Positions 28,516 to 37,600 of a DNA stretch of 64,000 nucleotides are shown piece by piece. The notes beneath the pieces were generated by a model, which was not told the DNA's origin, did not search any database, and was given only the letters and a program-made list of their open reading frames with translations. The stretch is taken from NCBI GenBank assembly GCA_013359255.1, contig JABWCF010000001.1, forward strand, positions 1 through 64,000. The letters are read 5' to 3'. The stretch comes from Flavobacteriales bacterium (GTDB lineage Bacteria > Bacteroidota > Bacteroidia > Flavobacteriales_E > Vicingaceae). Each line of letters opens with the position of its first letter. Position 1 is the stretch's first letter. The position numbers and the translations under genes are program-made.

Positions 28516-30153
28516 ATGCCTAATCTAACCAAGTACAAGTTTTTTATTTATTCTGTTTTAAGCGGAGTAATGTTGGGTGTTTCATTTCCGGCTTCAGGAG
28601 GTTTCTATGGGCTTGTTTTTTTTGGTTTTGTGCCTCTTCTTTTGCTCGAATATGAAATAGCAAGAAGCGAGCAAAAACCCTACAAATTGTTATTGTACTC
28701 TTTTTTTAGCTTTTTAATTTTCAACTTTATTTCTACCTGGTGGATTTACTACGCTTCGTTTGGTGGCATGTTAATGGCGGTTTTATTCAACTCTCTTTTT
28801 ATGGCCTTGGTATTTCAGTTTTTTTATTTTTCCAAAAAATACCTAGGCAAAAAGGTGGGGCATATCTGTTTCGTTATTTTTTGGTTAGGTTTTGAATGGT
28901 TGCATTTAAACTGGGAATTATCTTGGACTTGGCTTACTCTGGGAAACTTTTTTGCAAATGAAACATACCTTATTCAATGGTACGAGTATACTGGAGTATT
29001 GGGCGGTTCGCTATGGATTTTAACCCTAAATATTTTATTTTTTACGATGATTAAAAGTCGTATAAACAAACGTAATATAAGTATTTTAAGAGGGGGAGTA
29101 ATACTCTCTCTTTTTATTTTCCCTTCGCTTGTATCCGTCTTAATTAGAAAAAATTTTGTGGAAGAAGAAAATTCTATCAATATATTAATTGTGCAACCCA
29201 ACATAGATCCTTACAACGATAAGTTTGGAGGAATGGAAGACCGAGAGCAGGTACGAAAAATGTTACAATTAGCTGAAGAAAAAATGGACTCTGCAGTTCG
29301 TTTTGTTGTATTGCCCGAAACCGCTTTACCTAATGGATACTGGGAAGAAGAGTTAGATAGCATAGATTTGATTTTAATGCTGAAAGATTTTGTATCACGC
29401 TACCCAAAGGTACGTTTAGTGGCAGGAATGTCATCTTTTAAAGAATATAAAAACGGAGAAGTAATTCCTTCTACAGCAAAACCTTTTAGTGATAACAGCG
29501 GCTGGTATGATGCTTTTAATACCGCCATACAAATAGACGCAAGCCCTAAAATACAAATTTATCATAAATCGAAATTAGTGCTTGGCGTAGAAAAACTGCC
29601 TTTTCCATGGTTATTAAAACCATTAGAAAAATTTGCCATAGACCTTGGAGGTACGGTTGGCAGTTTGGGAACACAACCCATTCGTTCTGTTTTTACCCAA
29701 AATGCAGGAGAAACAGAAAAGAATTTGCCCAATGTAGCACAGATAGCTCCCGTTATCTGTTACGAATCGATTTACGGAGAATTTTGCACAGAATATGTAC
29801 AAAATGGAGCCAACGTAATATTTATAATTACCAACGATGGGTGGTGGGAGGATACGCCCGGATATAAACAACACCTTGCATTTGCCCGCCTCAGAGCCAT
29901 TGAAAATCGCAGAAGCATTGCTCGATGTGCCAATACAGGCACATCGGCTTTTATTAATCAAATGGGCGATGTGTTTAATGAAACCCCTTGGTGGACTCCC
30001 ACCGTAATAAAAAATACCATTAACCTAAATAATAAAAATACATTCTATACTGTTCATGGAGATTTTTTGGGTCGCATAGCGGCTTCTCTCTCTGTATTGT
30101 TATTGTTTTGGGCATTTTCAAAAAAAATTATAAAAACAAAGAGATTGTCTTAG
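28516..30153 (+). CDS. lnt: Apolipoprotein N-acyltransferase
   Basis: 545 residues. Six or more membrane helices in the first 210 residues are followed by a nitrilase-fold periplasmic domain. The catalytic triad is visible: Glu268 (VVLPETA), Lys351 (IYHKSKLVLGVE) and Cys415 (VICYESIYG). Lnt adds the third acyl chain to lipoproteins, many of which are encoded in this window. The gene starts 66 bases after the unknown membrane protein, and lpdA follows 32 bases later on the same strand. Confidence 0.95.
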   Translation: MPNLTKYKFFIYSVLSGVMLGVSFPASGGFYGLVFFGFVPLLLLEYEIARSEQKPYKLLLYSFFSFLIFNFISTWWIYYASFGGMLMAVLFNSLFMALVFQFFYFSKKYLGKKVGHICFVIFWLGFEWLHLNWELSWTWLTLGNFFANETYLIQWYEYTGVLGGSLWILTLNILFFTMIKSRINKRNISILRGGVILSLFIFPSLVSVLIRKNFVEEENSINILIVQPNIDPYNDKFGGMEDREQVRKMLQLAEEKMDSAVRFVVLPETALPNGYWEEELDSIDLILMLKDFVSRYPKVRLVAGMSSFKEYKNGEVIPSTAKPFSDNSGWYDAFNTAIQIDASPKIQIYHKSKLVLGVEKLPFPWLLKPLEKFAIDLGGTVGSLGTQPIRSVFTQNAGETEKNLPNVAQIAPVICYESIYGEFCTEYVQNGANVIFIITNDGWWEDTPGYKQHLAFARLRAIENRRSIARCANTGTSAFINQMGDVFNETPWWTPTVIKNTINLNNKNTFYTVHGDFLGRIAASLSVLLLFWAFSKKIIKTKRLS

Positions 30154-30185
30154 TTGTTAGCTTTATTTTTAAAACTTAAATAGAT

Positions 30186-31586
30186 ATGACCATTTATGAT
30201 GTAGTAATTGTTGGTTCTGGCCCCGGAGGCTACGTGTGTGCTATACGTTGTGCACAACTTGGATTAAAAACAGCCTTAGTTGAAAAATACAAAACACTGG
30301 GAGGAACTTGTTTAAATGTGGGTTGTATACCGTCTAAAACGCTGCTCGATTCTTCCGAACATTTTTATAATGCCAAACATCACTTTGCAGAACACGGCAT
30401 TGAACTTTCGGAACTAAAACCCAACCTTTCACAAATGATTAAACGAAAAAATACTGTAGTTTCTCAAACCTGTGCAGGTATTGATTTTTTGATGAAAAAA
30501 AATAAAATAGATGTTTACAATGGCATCGGAAGTTTTGATTCTCCCAATATCGTTTCTGTTAAAACCGAAAAAGAAACAACTAAAATAGAAGGAAAGAACA
30601 TTGTGATTGCCACCGGTTCTAAACCTTCTACATTACCCGGTATAGAAATAGATAAAAAAAGAATAATCACTTCTACCGAAGCTCTTAGTCTAAACGAAAT
30701 ACCTAAACATTTAGTGGTAATTGGTGGTGGTGTAATAGGTTTGGAGTTAGGCTCGGTATACATGCGTTTGGGAGCCAAAGTAAGTGTGGTAGAATATGCA
30801 GACTCTCTCATTCCGGCCATGGATAAAGCATTAGGAAAAGAACTTCAGCGAGTGCTGAAAAAACAGGGCATGGAATTTATTATGCAATGTAAGGTAAAAG
30901 AAGTAAAAAATACAGGTAAAGAGGTAGTGCTGAAAGCCGAAGATAAAAATGGAAAAGAAATACAACTGCTTGGCGACTATTGCTTGGTTTGCGTAGGAAG
31001 AAAACCTTTTACTGAAGGTTTGCAATTAGAAAAAGCAGGAGTAAAAATTACTGAAAAGGGAATAATAGAAACCAACGAACATTTACAAACCAACGTGGCA
31101 ACTATCTACGCAATTGGCGATGTAGTAAAAGGCCCCATGTTGGCCCATAAAGCCGAAGAAGAAGGTGTTTTTGTAGCCGAAACCATTGCCGGACAAAAAC
31201 CGCATATCCATTATCATTTAATACCCGGAGTGGTTTACACTTGGCCCGAAGTATCGGCTGTAGGATATTCCGAAGAACAACTAAAAGAAAAAAACATTTC
31301 GTACAACGTAGGCAATTTCCCTTTTCGTGCTTTAGGCAGAGCCAGAGCCAGTATGGATATTGATGGTTTTGCAAAAATATTGTCCGATTCAACCACCGAT
31401 GAAGTATTAGGAGTGCATATTATTGGCCCTCGTGCAGCCGATTTAATAATGGAAGCCGTTGTAGCAATGGAATACAAAGCAAGTGCCGAAGACATTGCAC
31501 GCATGTGTCATCCGCACCCAACCTTTACCGAAGCACTTAAAGAAGCGGCTTTAGATGCTACCTCTAAACGTGCATTACATATGTAG
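30186..31586 (+). CDS. lpdA: Dihydrolipoyl dehydrogenase
   Basis: 466 residues. FAD-binding GSGPGGYVCAI (10-20), redox disulfide Cys42/Cys47 in GGTCLNVGC, NAD-binding GGGVIGLELGSVY, and the C-terminal catalytic HPHPTFTE motif are intact. It is the E3 subunit that reoxidises dihydrolipoamide in 2-oxoacid dehydrogenase complexes and the glycine cleavage system. E1 and E2 genes are not in the window. It is followed by hemH after a single base, so the two are surely one transcription unit. Confidence 0.96.
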   Translation: MTIYDVVIVGSGPGGYVCAIRCAQLGLKTALVEKYKTLGGTCLNVGCIPSKTLLDSSEHFYNAKHHFAEHGIELSELKPNLSQMIKRKNTVVSQTCAGIDFLMKKNKIDVYNGIGSFDSPNIVSVKTEKETTKIEGKNIVIATGSKPSTLPGIEIDKKRIITSTEALSLNEIPKHLVVIGGGVIGLELGSVYMRLGAKVSVVEYADSLIPAMDKALGKELQRVLKKQGMEFIMQCKVKEVKNTGKEVVLKAEDKNGKEIQLLGDYCLVCVGRKPFTEGLQLEKAGVKITEKGIIETNEHLQTNVATIYAIGDVVKGPMLAHKAEEEGVFVAETIAGQKPHIHYHLIPGVVYTWPEVSAVGYSEEQLKEKNISYNVGNFPFRALGRARASMDIDGFAKILSDSTTDEVLGVHIIGPRAADLIMEAVVAMEYKASAEDIARMCHPHPTFTEALKEAALDATSKRALHM

Positions 31587-31587
31587 T

Positions 31588-32610
31588 ATGAAGGAAAAAA
31601 CAGTCATACTGCTGGTAAATTTAGGTACACCGGATAGCCCTTCAGTATCGGATGTGCGGAAATATCTTTCAGAATTTCTGAACGATCCTCGTGTAATTGA
31701 CATCGCCTGGTTGCCAAGAAAGTTGTTGGTTAATGGTATCATTGTTCCGTTTCGTTCTCCGAAATCAGCAAAAATATATAAGCAACTTTGGACAAGCAAT
31801 GGTTCCCCTCTTCTATACTATAGTCTAAGAGTAAAAGAACTTTTACAGCAAAGGTTTTTAAATCAAAACGTAAAAGTAGAATTGGCTATGCGATATCAAC
31901 ATCCTTCTATTTCATCAGTGTTAAAAAAAATGAAAAAAGAAGGATACACTAAAGTAATCGTATTTCCGATGTTTCCACAGTATGCCTCATCTACCACCGG
32001 AACGGCTTTTCAGAAAATAATGGAAGAAATGGGCAAATGGTGGGTTATTCCCTCACTACATTTCGTTGCACAATACTACAATAACGAAACATTTGTTAAA
32101 GCCTTTGCAGAACAAGGAAAAAAATACCTTCCAGAAAAATTTGAACACATTTTATTTAGTTTTCATGGATTACCCATAAGGCATTTAAATAAAAACTACG
32201 AAGACGGAAAACCATGTTCCGAACACAATTGTGATGTTGAAATAAACGAAAATAATGCGTTTTGCTATAAAGCTACTTGCTACGAAACCGCAAAACTTAT
32301 AGCTCTCTACCTTAATATTCCAAAAGAAAAATACTCCGTTGCATTTCAATCTAGATTAGGTAAAGACCCATGGATAGAGCCATATGCCGACCAACTGATT
32401 GTGGAAAAAGCTAAACAGGGTATCAAAAAAATGCTTGTCTTTAGTCCTGCATTTACAGCCGATTGTTTAGAAACAAATATTGAAATTGGAGTAGAATACA
32501 AGGAGTTATTTATACAACATGGCGGAACTTCGTTTCAGCTCGTAGAAAGTTTAAATGACAGCTTATTGTGGATAGATACCATAGAAAAGATGGTCCGAAA
32601 ATTTCTTTAA
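31588..32610 (+). CDS. hemH: Ferrochelatase
   Basis: 340 residues from ATG 31588; the frame is open 11 codons upstream inside lpdA, but KTVILLVNLGTPDSP is the normal HemH N-terminus and its ATG follows the lpdA stop by one base. The metal-binding His193 sits in FSFHGLPIRHL, and AFQSRLGKDPWIEPY is conserved. Several Cys (PCSEHNCD, FCYKATCYE) are present; some ferrochelatases hold an iron-sulfur cluster, but its presence here is not shown. It inserts ferrous iron into protoporphyrin IX. Confidence 0.95.
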   Translation: MKEKTVILLVNLGTPDSPSVSDVRKYLSEFLNDPRVIDIAWLPRKLLVNGIIVPFRSPKSAKIYKQLWTSNGSPLLYYSLRVKELLQQRFLNQNVKVELAMRYQHPSISSVLKKMKKEGYTKVIVFPMFPQYASSTTGTAFQKIMEEMGKWWVIPSLHFVAQYYNNETFVKAFAEQGKKYLPEKFEHILFSFHGLPIRHLNKNYEDGKPCSEHNCDVEINENNAFCYKATCYETAKLIALYLNIPKEKYSVAFQSRLGKDPWIEPYADQLIVEKAKQGIKKMLVFSPAFTADCLETNIEIGVEYKELFIQHGGTSFQLVESLNDSLLWIDTIEKMVRKFL

Positions 32611-32617
32611 TATTCAG

Positions 32618-32625
32618 TACATTTG
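32618..32625 (+). promoter_or_regulatory. -7 promoter box for the SBBP-repeat protein gene
   Basis: TACATTTG matches TAnnTTTG and ends 17 bases before ATG 32643. It supports the choice of that ATG over an upstream one inside hemH. Confidence 0.42.
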
Positions 32626-32642
32626 TTTCATTAAATCGAAAA

Positions 32643-34979
32643 ATGTATAAAAAAGTTTTATTTGTATTTCTACTTTTTCCGTTCATTCTTCATGCCGAAA
32701 ATGGTTTTGTGAAGAATACAGGTTTTGTGCTAAATACAAACATTGAGTACGCTACAGAAGTGCTGGCTTTTGCTTCTATTCCCGAAGGAAAAGTATTTTT
32801 TTTAAAAGATAGATTCAGTTATGTTTTTTATCAAAACGATTCTATTACAGATTCAGAATTAATGCCCCATATCAAAAGAAAAAGAATTACTCGCTCGCAG
32901 CGTTTGGATTTTGTATTTCATAACGCCAATTTAAATGGAAAAACAGAGTTATTATTACCATCAGAAGAAAATTTACATTTCATAAAACAAAGCAATGAGT
33001 TTGCTACATCATCTTATAATGCCATTAAATACACCAATATTTGGAATGGCATAGATATTATTTTTTATTTTTCCGAAACTGGAAGTATTAAATATGATAT
33101 TTTGGTAAAACCAGGAGCAGAGGTGAATAAAATACAATTTTTAATAGATGGAGCAAATAATATAGAATTAAAAGACAATACTCTTCAAATAAAAACATCC
33201 TTAACGGAGATAAAAGAAACATTGCCGATTTCTTACCAAGATGGAATTACGAAAAGAAAAAAAGTGCGAAAAGAATTAGAGGTAGATTATGTATTTGAAG
33301 AAAATATTTTAACCTTCCGTGTTCATAAATACAATCCACAATTACCCTTGATTATTGACCCTTGGGCAACATTTATAGGGACCCCCGACAGCGACCAGGC
33401 AGAAGATGTGGCAATGGATAATTTTGGCAATGCCTATGTAACGGGTTATACCCAATCACTCAATTTTCCGGTTAGTCCGGGTGCTTTTCAAGGAAATTCG
33501 GCAGGCGATTACGATGCTTTTGTATTTAAACTCAATGCCACCGGACAAAGAGAGTGGGCAACCTATTACGGTGGTAGTGCCTACGATTTTGGCTATCAGA
33601 TAAAAGTAGATTCAAAGGGTAATCCCTTTATTTCTGGATACTCTTATAGCAATAATTTATTTGTTAGCAACGGAACATTTTCTGGGGTTTTTGATACCTA
33701 CATTTTAAAATTAAAAAATGATGGAACCTTTAAATGGGCACGCTATTTTGGAGGTTCCGGTGGTGAATTTACAGTAGGAATGGGAGTAAGTAAAACGGAT
33801 AGAATAGTTATTGCAGGATTTACTTCTAGTCAAGATATTCAAACTACTCCGGGAGCCTTTCAGGCTGCACATGCAGGAGCATTAGATATTTTTATTTCTG
33901 TTTTCGATTCTTCGGGAAATGTATTATGGACTACCTATTATGGAGGCTCTGCCACCGATGATGCTCATGCCGTAAACTTCGATGCAAATGAAAATGTGAT
34001 TGTGGGAGGTGAAACGTATAGCACTAATTTTCCGGTTAGTCAGGGGGCATATCAGTCTAATAACAATGGTAATTCCGATGTGTATGTGCTAAAGTTTGAT
34101 TCTCTCGGAAACCGCTTGTGGGCCACATTATTAGGGGGCACTGCCAATGAAGATATTAACGGTATTGCTGCCGATACATTGGGGAATATATATGTTGCCG
34201 GATTTTCACAAGGAACCGATTTTCCAATGATTGGAACGCCTTTTCAGCCGGTAAAAAAAGCATCGAGAGATGTTATACTCGTTAAATTTTTACCGAGTGG
34301 ATTACCTGAATGGAGTACTTTTTTTGGTGGTGACAGCACCGATGTGGCAAGGGCTTTAACGATAACTCCCGATCAGTTTATTCTGATTGGAGGAGAAACG
34401 GTAAGCTCTGATTTCCCCATTTTTGGTAATGCTTTTCAAAACACGAAAGCCGGAGGCTCCGATGTTTTTTATGCCGCTTTTGATACGACTGGCACACCCG
34501 TTTTTTCCTCTTACAGAGGAGGTACTTCTTCGGAAATTTTACTGGGAATAAGTGCCGATACGAATTACCGGGTAACGATGTGTGGTTATACTTATAGCAA
34601 TAATTTTCCTGTAACTCCTGGTGTTTTCCAAACAACTTATTCCGGCAACGAAGATGTGTTTGTATGGCAAATAGACAGTACACAAGGTGTTCCGGTAGAC
34701 ACTACAAATAAAGGGAGTGGAGATGGAATAATAAATATTAAAAACAAAAGCGATATCCAAGTAGTATATCCGAATCCTGCTACAAACCATATTGCAATAA
34801 AACAAGACGTATCTGCACTAAAAATATTTAATATAAATGGAGAGATAGTACATATCTACAATAAGGTTCTTTATAAGAATGAATTACTGGATATTTCTTT
34901 TTTAACTCCCGGCATATATCACCTAGAGGTTGTCCAATCCGGAGTACCTAATTTTTACCGAATGATAGTTATAAAATAA
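32643..34979 (+). CDS. T9SS-secreted SBBP beta-propeller protein
   Basis: 778 residues from ATG 32643, where the signal peptide (MYKKVLFVFLL ... LHA) begins; the frame extends upstream into hemH without a better start. The N-terminal domain (about 30-250) resembles the DUF7948 region that usually precedes SBBP repeats (IKYTNIWNGIDIIFYFS). About eight SBBP repeats follow (about 260-680), each with a GNAYVTGYT-like strand and a YGG-type turn. A type A sorting domain closes the protein (about 700-778, VYPNPATNHIAI). It is probably cell-surface or released; the ligand is unknown. Confidence 0.88.
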   Translation: MYKKVLFVFLLFPFILHAENGFVKNTGFVLNTNIEYATEVLAFASIPEGKVFFLKDRFSYVFYQNDSITDSELMPHIKRKRITRSQRLDFVFHNANLNGKTELLLPSEENLHFIKQSNEFATSSYNAIKYTNIWNGIDIIFYFSETGSIKYDILVKPGAEVNKIQFLIDGANNIELKDNTLQIKTSLTEIKETLPISYQDGITKRKKVRKELEVDYVFEENILTFRVHKYNPQLPLIIDPWATFIGTPDSDQAEDVAMDNFGNAYVTGYTQSLNFPVSPGAFQGNSAGDYDAFVFKLNATGQREWATYYGGSAYDFGYQIKVDSKGNPFISGYSYSNNLFVSNGTFSGVFDTYILKLKNDGTFKWARYFGGSGGEFTVGMGVSKTDRIVIAGFTSSQDIQTTPGAFQAAHAGALDIFISVFDSSGNVLWTTYYGGSATDDAHAVNFDANENVIVGGETYSTNFPVSQGAYQSNNNGNSDVYVLKFDSLGNRLWATLLGGTANEDINGIAADTLGNIYVAGFSQGTDFPMIGTPFQPVKKASRDVILVKFLPSGLPEWSTFFGGDSTDVARALTITPDQFILIGGETVSSDFPIFGNAFQNTKAGGSDVFYAAFDTTGTPVFSSYRGGTSSEILLGISADTNYRVTMCGYTYSNNFPVTPGVFQTTYSGNEDVFVWQIDSTQGVPVDTTNKGSGDGIINIKNKSDIQVVYPNPATNHIAIKQDVSALKIFNINGEIVHIYNKVLYKNELLDISFLTPGIYHLEVVQSGVPNFYRMIVIK

Positions 34980-35022
34980 AATAATCTTTTTATATAAGCA
35001 ATTGTAGAAAATGGTTACATTT

Positions 35023-35050
35023 ATGCTGTTAATTCGCTGATTAATAGCAT
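35023..35050 (+). repeat. Inverted repeat just upstream of the 35055 gene
   Basis: ATGCTGTTAAT (35023-35033) and ATTAATAGCAT (35040-35050) are inverted copies with one G-T pair, around a 6-base loop, ending four bases before the ATG. It could be an operator or an mRNA hairpin. A T run is absent, so it is not an intrinsic terminator. Confidence 0.5.
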
Positions 35051-35054
35051 AAAT

Positions 35055-35420
35055 ATGATTTGTGTCGAAAAAATACTACTAATGTTTTTGCTTGGAATGT
35101 GTACTCTTTTTGGCATTCATGCACAAATACTGCAGAAAAAAGACTTAAATCAGCAATTAAATACCAAGGTTGTTTACTTTGGAATTCCGGGTATTAATTC
35201 TTCACAACAAACGCTAGTAAAAAATGCACTAAATCAAAATACTTGTGTAACAGGCAATAAATTTTGCGAGGCACAATTTGTTTTTCGAATTAGTTTTAAT
35301 CCGAACACCTGTACCACAAATGATTTAAAAATTATTTTAGAGAACTCTGTCCCTTTGCCTGTTTACGAAAAAGTAGTTCAAAACCACTGGGAAATTAATA
35401 ACTATTGCAAATTTGAATAA
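35055..35420 (+). CDS. Small secreted Cys-containing protein of unknown function
   Basis: 121 residues with a signal peptide (about 1-23, ending FGIHAQ). The mature protein has four Cys (NTCVTGNKFC, PNTCTTND, NNYCKFE) that could form two disulfides. No family is recognised. It is eight bases before the interrupted T9SS protein gene on the same strand, so the two are probably one unit. The length and clean signal peptide argue for a real gene. Confidence 0.55.
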   Translation: MICVEKILLMFLLGMCTLFGIHAQILQKKDLNQQLNTKVVYFGIPGINSSQQTLVKNALNQNTCVTGNKFCEAQFVFRISFNPNTCTTNDLKIILENSVPLPVYEKVVQNHWEINNYCKFE

Positions 35421-35428
35421 AGTATAAC

Positions 35429-37600
35429 ATGAGAAAGGCTTTTAAATACTTTCTTTTTGTTTCAGCAACAATAAATCATGTTTTTGCTACGGTACTAATT
35501 AATCCTACTACACAAGGCGGGTTTGAAGCAGGTACTTCTTTTGCTGCGAATGGCTGGACAGAGGTAAACGGGGCACAAACCAACAAGTGGTGGAGCAAAA
35601 CACCCGGAAATCCGGCAACCCCATTTGCAGGAAGCAATTGTGCCTATGTATCCGATCATGCAAGTGGAAACACTTACAATTACAATATAGGTACTTCGTC
35701 AGTGGTTCATTTTTATAGAGATATTACCATTCCTGCCGGAGAACCCTATCTTTCTCTTTCTTTTTACTATAAGGGGCAGGGAGAATCTTCGTATGATTAT
35801 ATAAGAGTATATAATGTTTCTACCGGAGTTACGCCCGTTGCAGGAACTCAAGTAGGAAGCGGGCAAATTGGGGGCGATTATAACTTGGTTGGAAATAGTT
35901 GGACTTTAGTAACCCAAACCTTTTGTGCAATCCCAGGAACCACTATTCGTTTAGTTTTTTCGTGGATAAATGACGGATCAGTTGGAACACAATTTCCAGG
36001 AGCCATTGATAATATTTCTCTACAATCTTCTTCCGTTGCTCCTCCCTGTAATTTAGGAACAGGGGTTACCAATGTAGTTGCTCTACCCTATGCCTCGGGT
36101 GCGGGCACTACTTGTGGTGCAATAAATGATTTAACACCCGGAAATACTTCAGTATGCGGAAGTTCATTATACCTTGATGGCGAAGACAGAGTATGGATTT
36201 TTACTCCACTTACTTCGGGAACTATTACCATTAATCTAACTTCTTCAGGAACCTATACCGGCTTAATGTTGTACGATGGCTGCCCCTTATTAGGGGTTTG
36301 TACTCCCGGAGGAACGGCTGTCTGTTGTGCCGGTAATGCAACGAGTAGTTCTGGAGATAAAACCATCTCGTTTTGTGCCAAAGCAAATCAAACGTATTAT
36401 CTTATCTTAGATTCGTGGCCGGCACCAAACTGTAACCCATACTCTAATTTAACTATATCAGCACCCACGGGCTCATGTGTTACAAATACCGATTGCACTC
36501 AGGGAACTACAGTTTGTAATAGTTCTCCTTTTACAGGAAATGCTTCAGGATACGGTTGTAACCAAGAACTAAACGCAGGCAACCAAGGTTGCCTATCACT
36601 AGAACACCAATCTTCTTGGTATTTATTTTCTCCTGCAACCAGTGGTAATTTGGGTTTAACTATTGCACCTAATTCCGGAATTGATTATGATTTTGCCATT
36701 TGGTGACCGTATCCTCCAGGTTCTAATTCAGGAACTATTTGCCCGCCAGCTGTTCCTCCTATTCGTTGTTCTTATGCTTCCGGTGGTGCAACCTTTGGTC
36801 AAACAGGCTCATACGATACGGGTATTGGACATTCAGTTCATTCAGTTCCGCAATTTGCCCCTCCAGCTCCGGCATTTACCGATGGTGTAGGAAATACATT
36901 AAATGGCTGGGTGCCCGGAATTCAAGCAACGGCCGGACAGGTTTATATTTTACTGATTGATAATTTTACTGCCAATACTACACCATTTAATTTAACATGG
37001 TCGCTTTCGGGAGGTGTTACTCTCAGTTGTGTACCACTATCTGTTGAAATGCTCAGTTTTACAGGAGTAAATATGGGAAGTAAAAATATGTTAGACTGGG
37101 TAACGGTAAGTGAAAAAGAGTTTAATTATTTCGAAATTCAACGTTCGGCCGATGCGGAAAACTTTGTCACTCTTGGCAGAATGAAAGCGATGAATAATAA
37201 GAATATTCATTTTACCTATGTGTTTAATGACGATTCTCCTGCGGAAGGTGTTAATTACTACCGGCTGAAACAGGTTGATTTAGAGGGTAAGTTTGAGTAT
37301 TCTGAAATTATTTCAATCCAAATGGGGAGTAACGAGAAACTAAGTGTTAAAAATATTTATCCGAATCCAACATCAGGACAGATAAACATTGATGTTTTTT
37401 CCGATGCTGAAACGGCATTAGAAATTAAGTTAACTGATTTATTAGGCAAGACGGTATATACAGAAATGGTACAAACTGCAAAAGGATTGAATGTGTTTCG
37501 CATTTCGGAAGAAAAGATACCTGACGGAATGTTTTTTTTGAGCCTCGTTTCTTCCGATGAAGAAGGATTTAAATACACCCAAAAAATAATCAGAAAGTAG
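35429..37600 (+). pseudogene. T9SS-secreted surface protein interrupted by one in-frame TGA
   Basis: A single reading frame of 723 sense codons plus one internal TGA at 36704-36706. The first part (35429-36706, 425 residues) has a signal peptide, a MAM/jelly-roll-like domain (about 30-200) and two PPC-like domains (GEDRVWIFTP, CNPYSNLTIS). After the stop the same frame continues without another stop through PYPPGSNSGT to a type A sorting domain (VKNIYPNPTSGQINI) ending at 37600. The site reads FAIW-stop-PYPP; related proteins usually have Gly after FAIW, so GGA to TGA is the simplest change. Both halves would be useless for T9SS export if split: the first lacks a sorting domain and the second a signal. 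A sequencing error or readthrough is also possible. Confidence 0.8.

Noticed and set aside
33381-34680. DNA repeat array in the SBBP gene
   Set aside because: The periodicity is at protein level (beta-propeller repeats); the DNA copies are too diverged to be a tandem repeat or CRISPR.
36704-36706. TGA as selenocysteine or a reassigned codon
   Set aside because: UGA ends other genes here and RF2 is present; no SECIS-like element was recognised, and a secreted surface domain is not a selenoprotein family I know.
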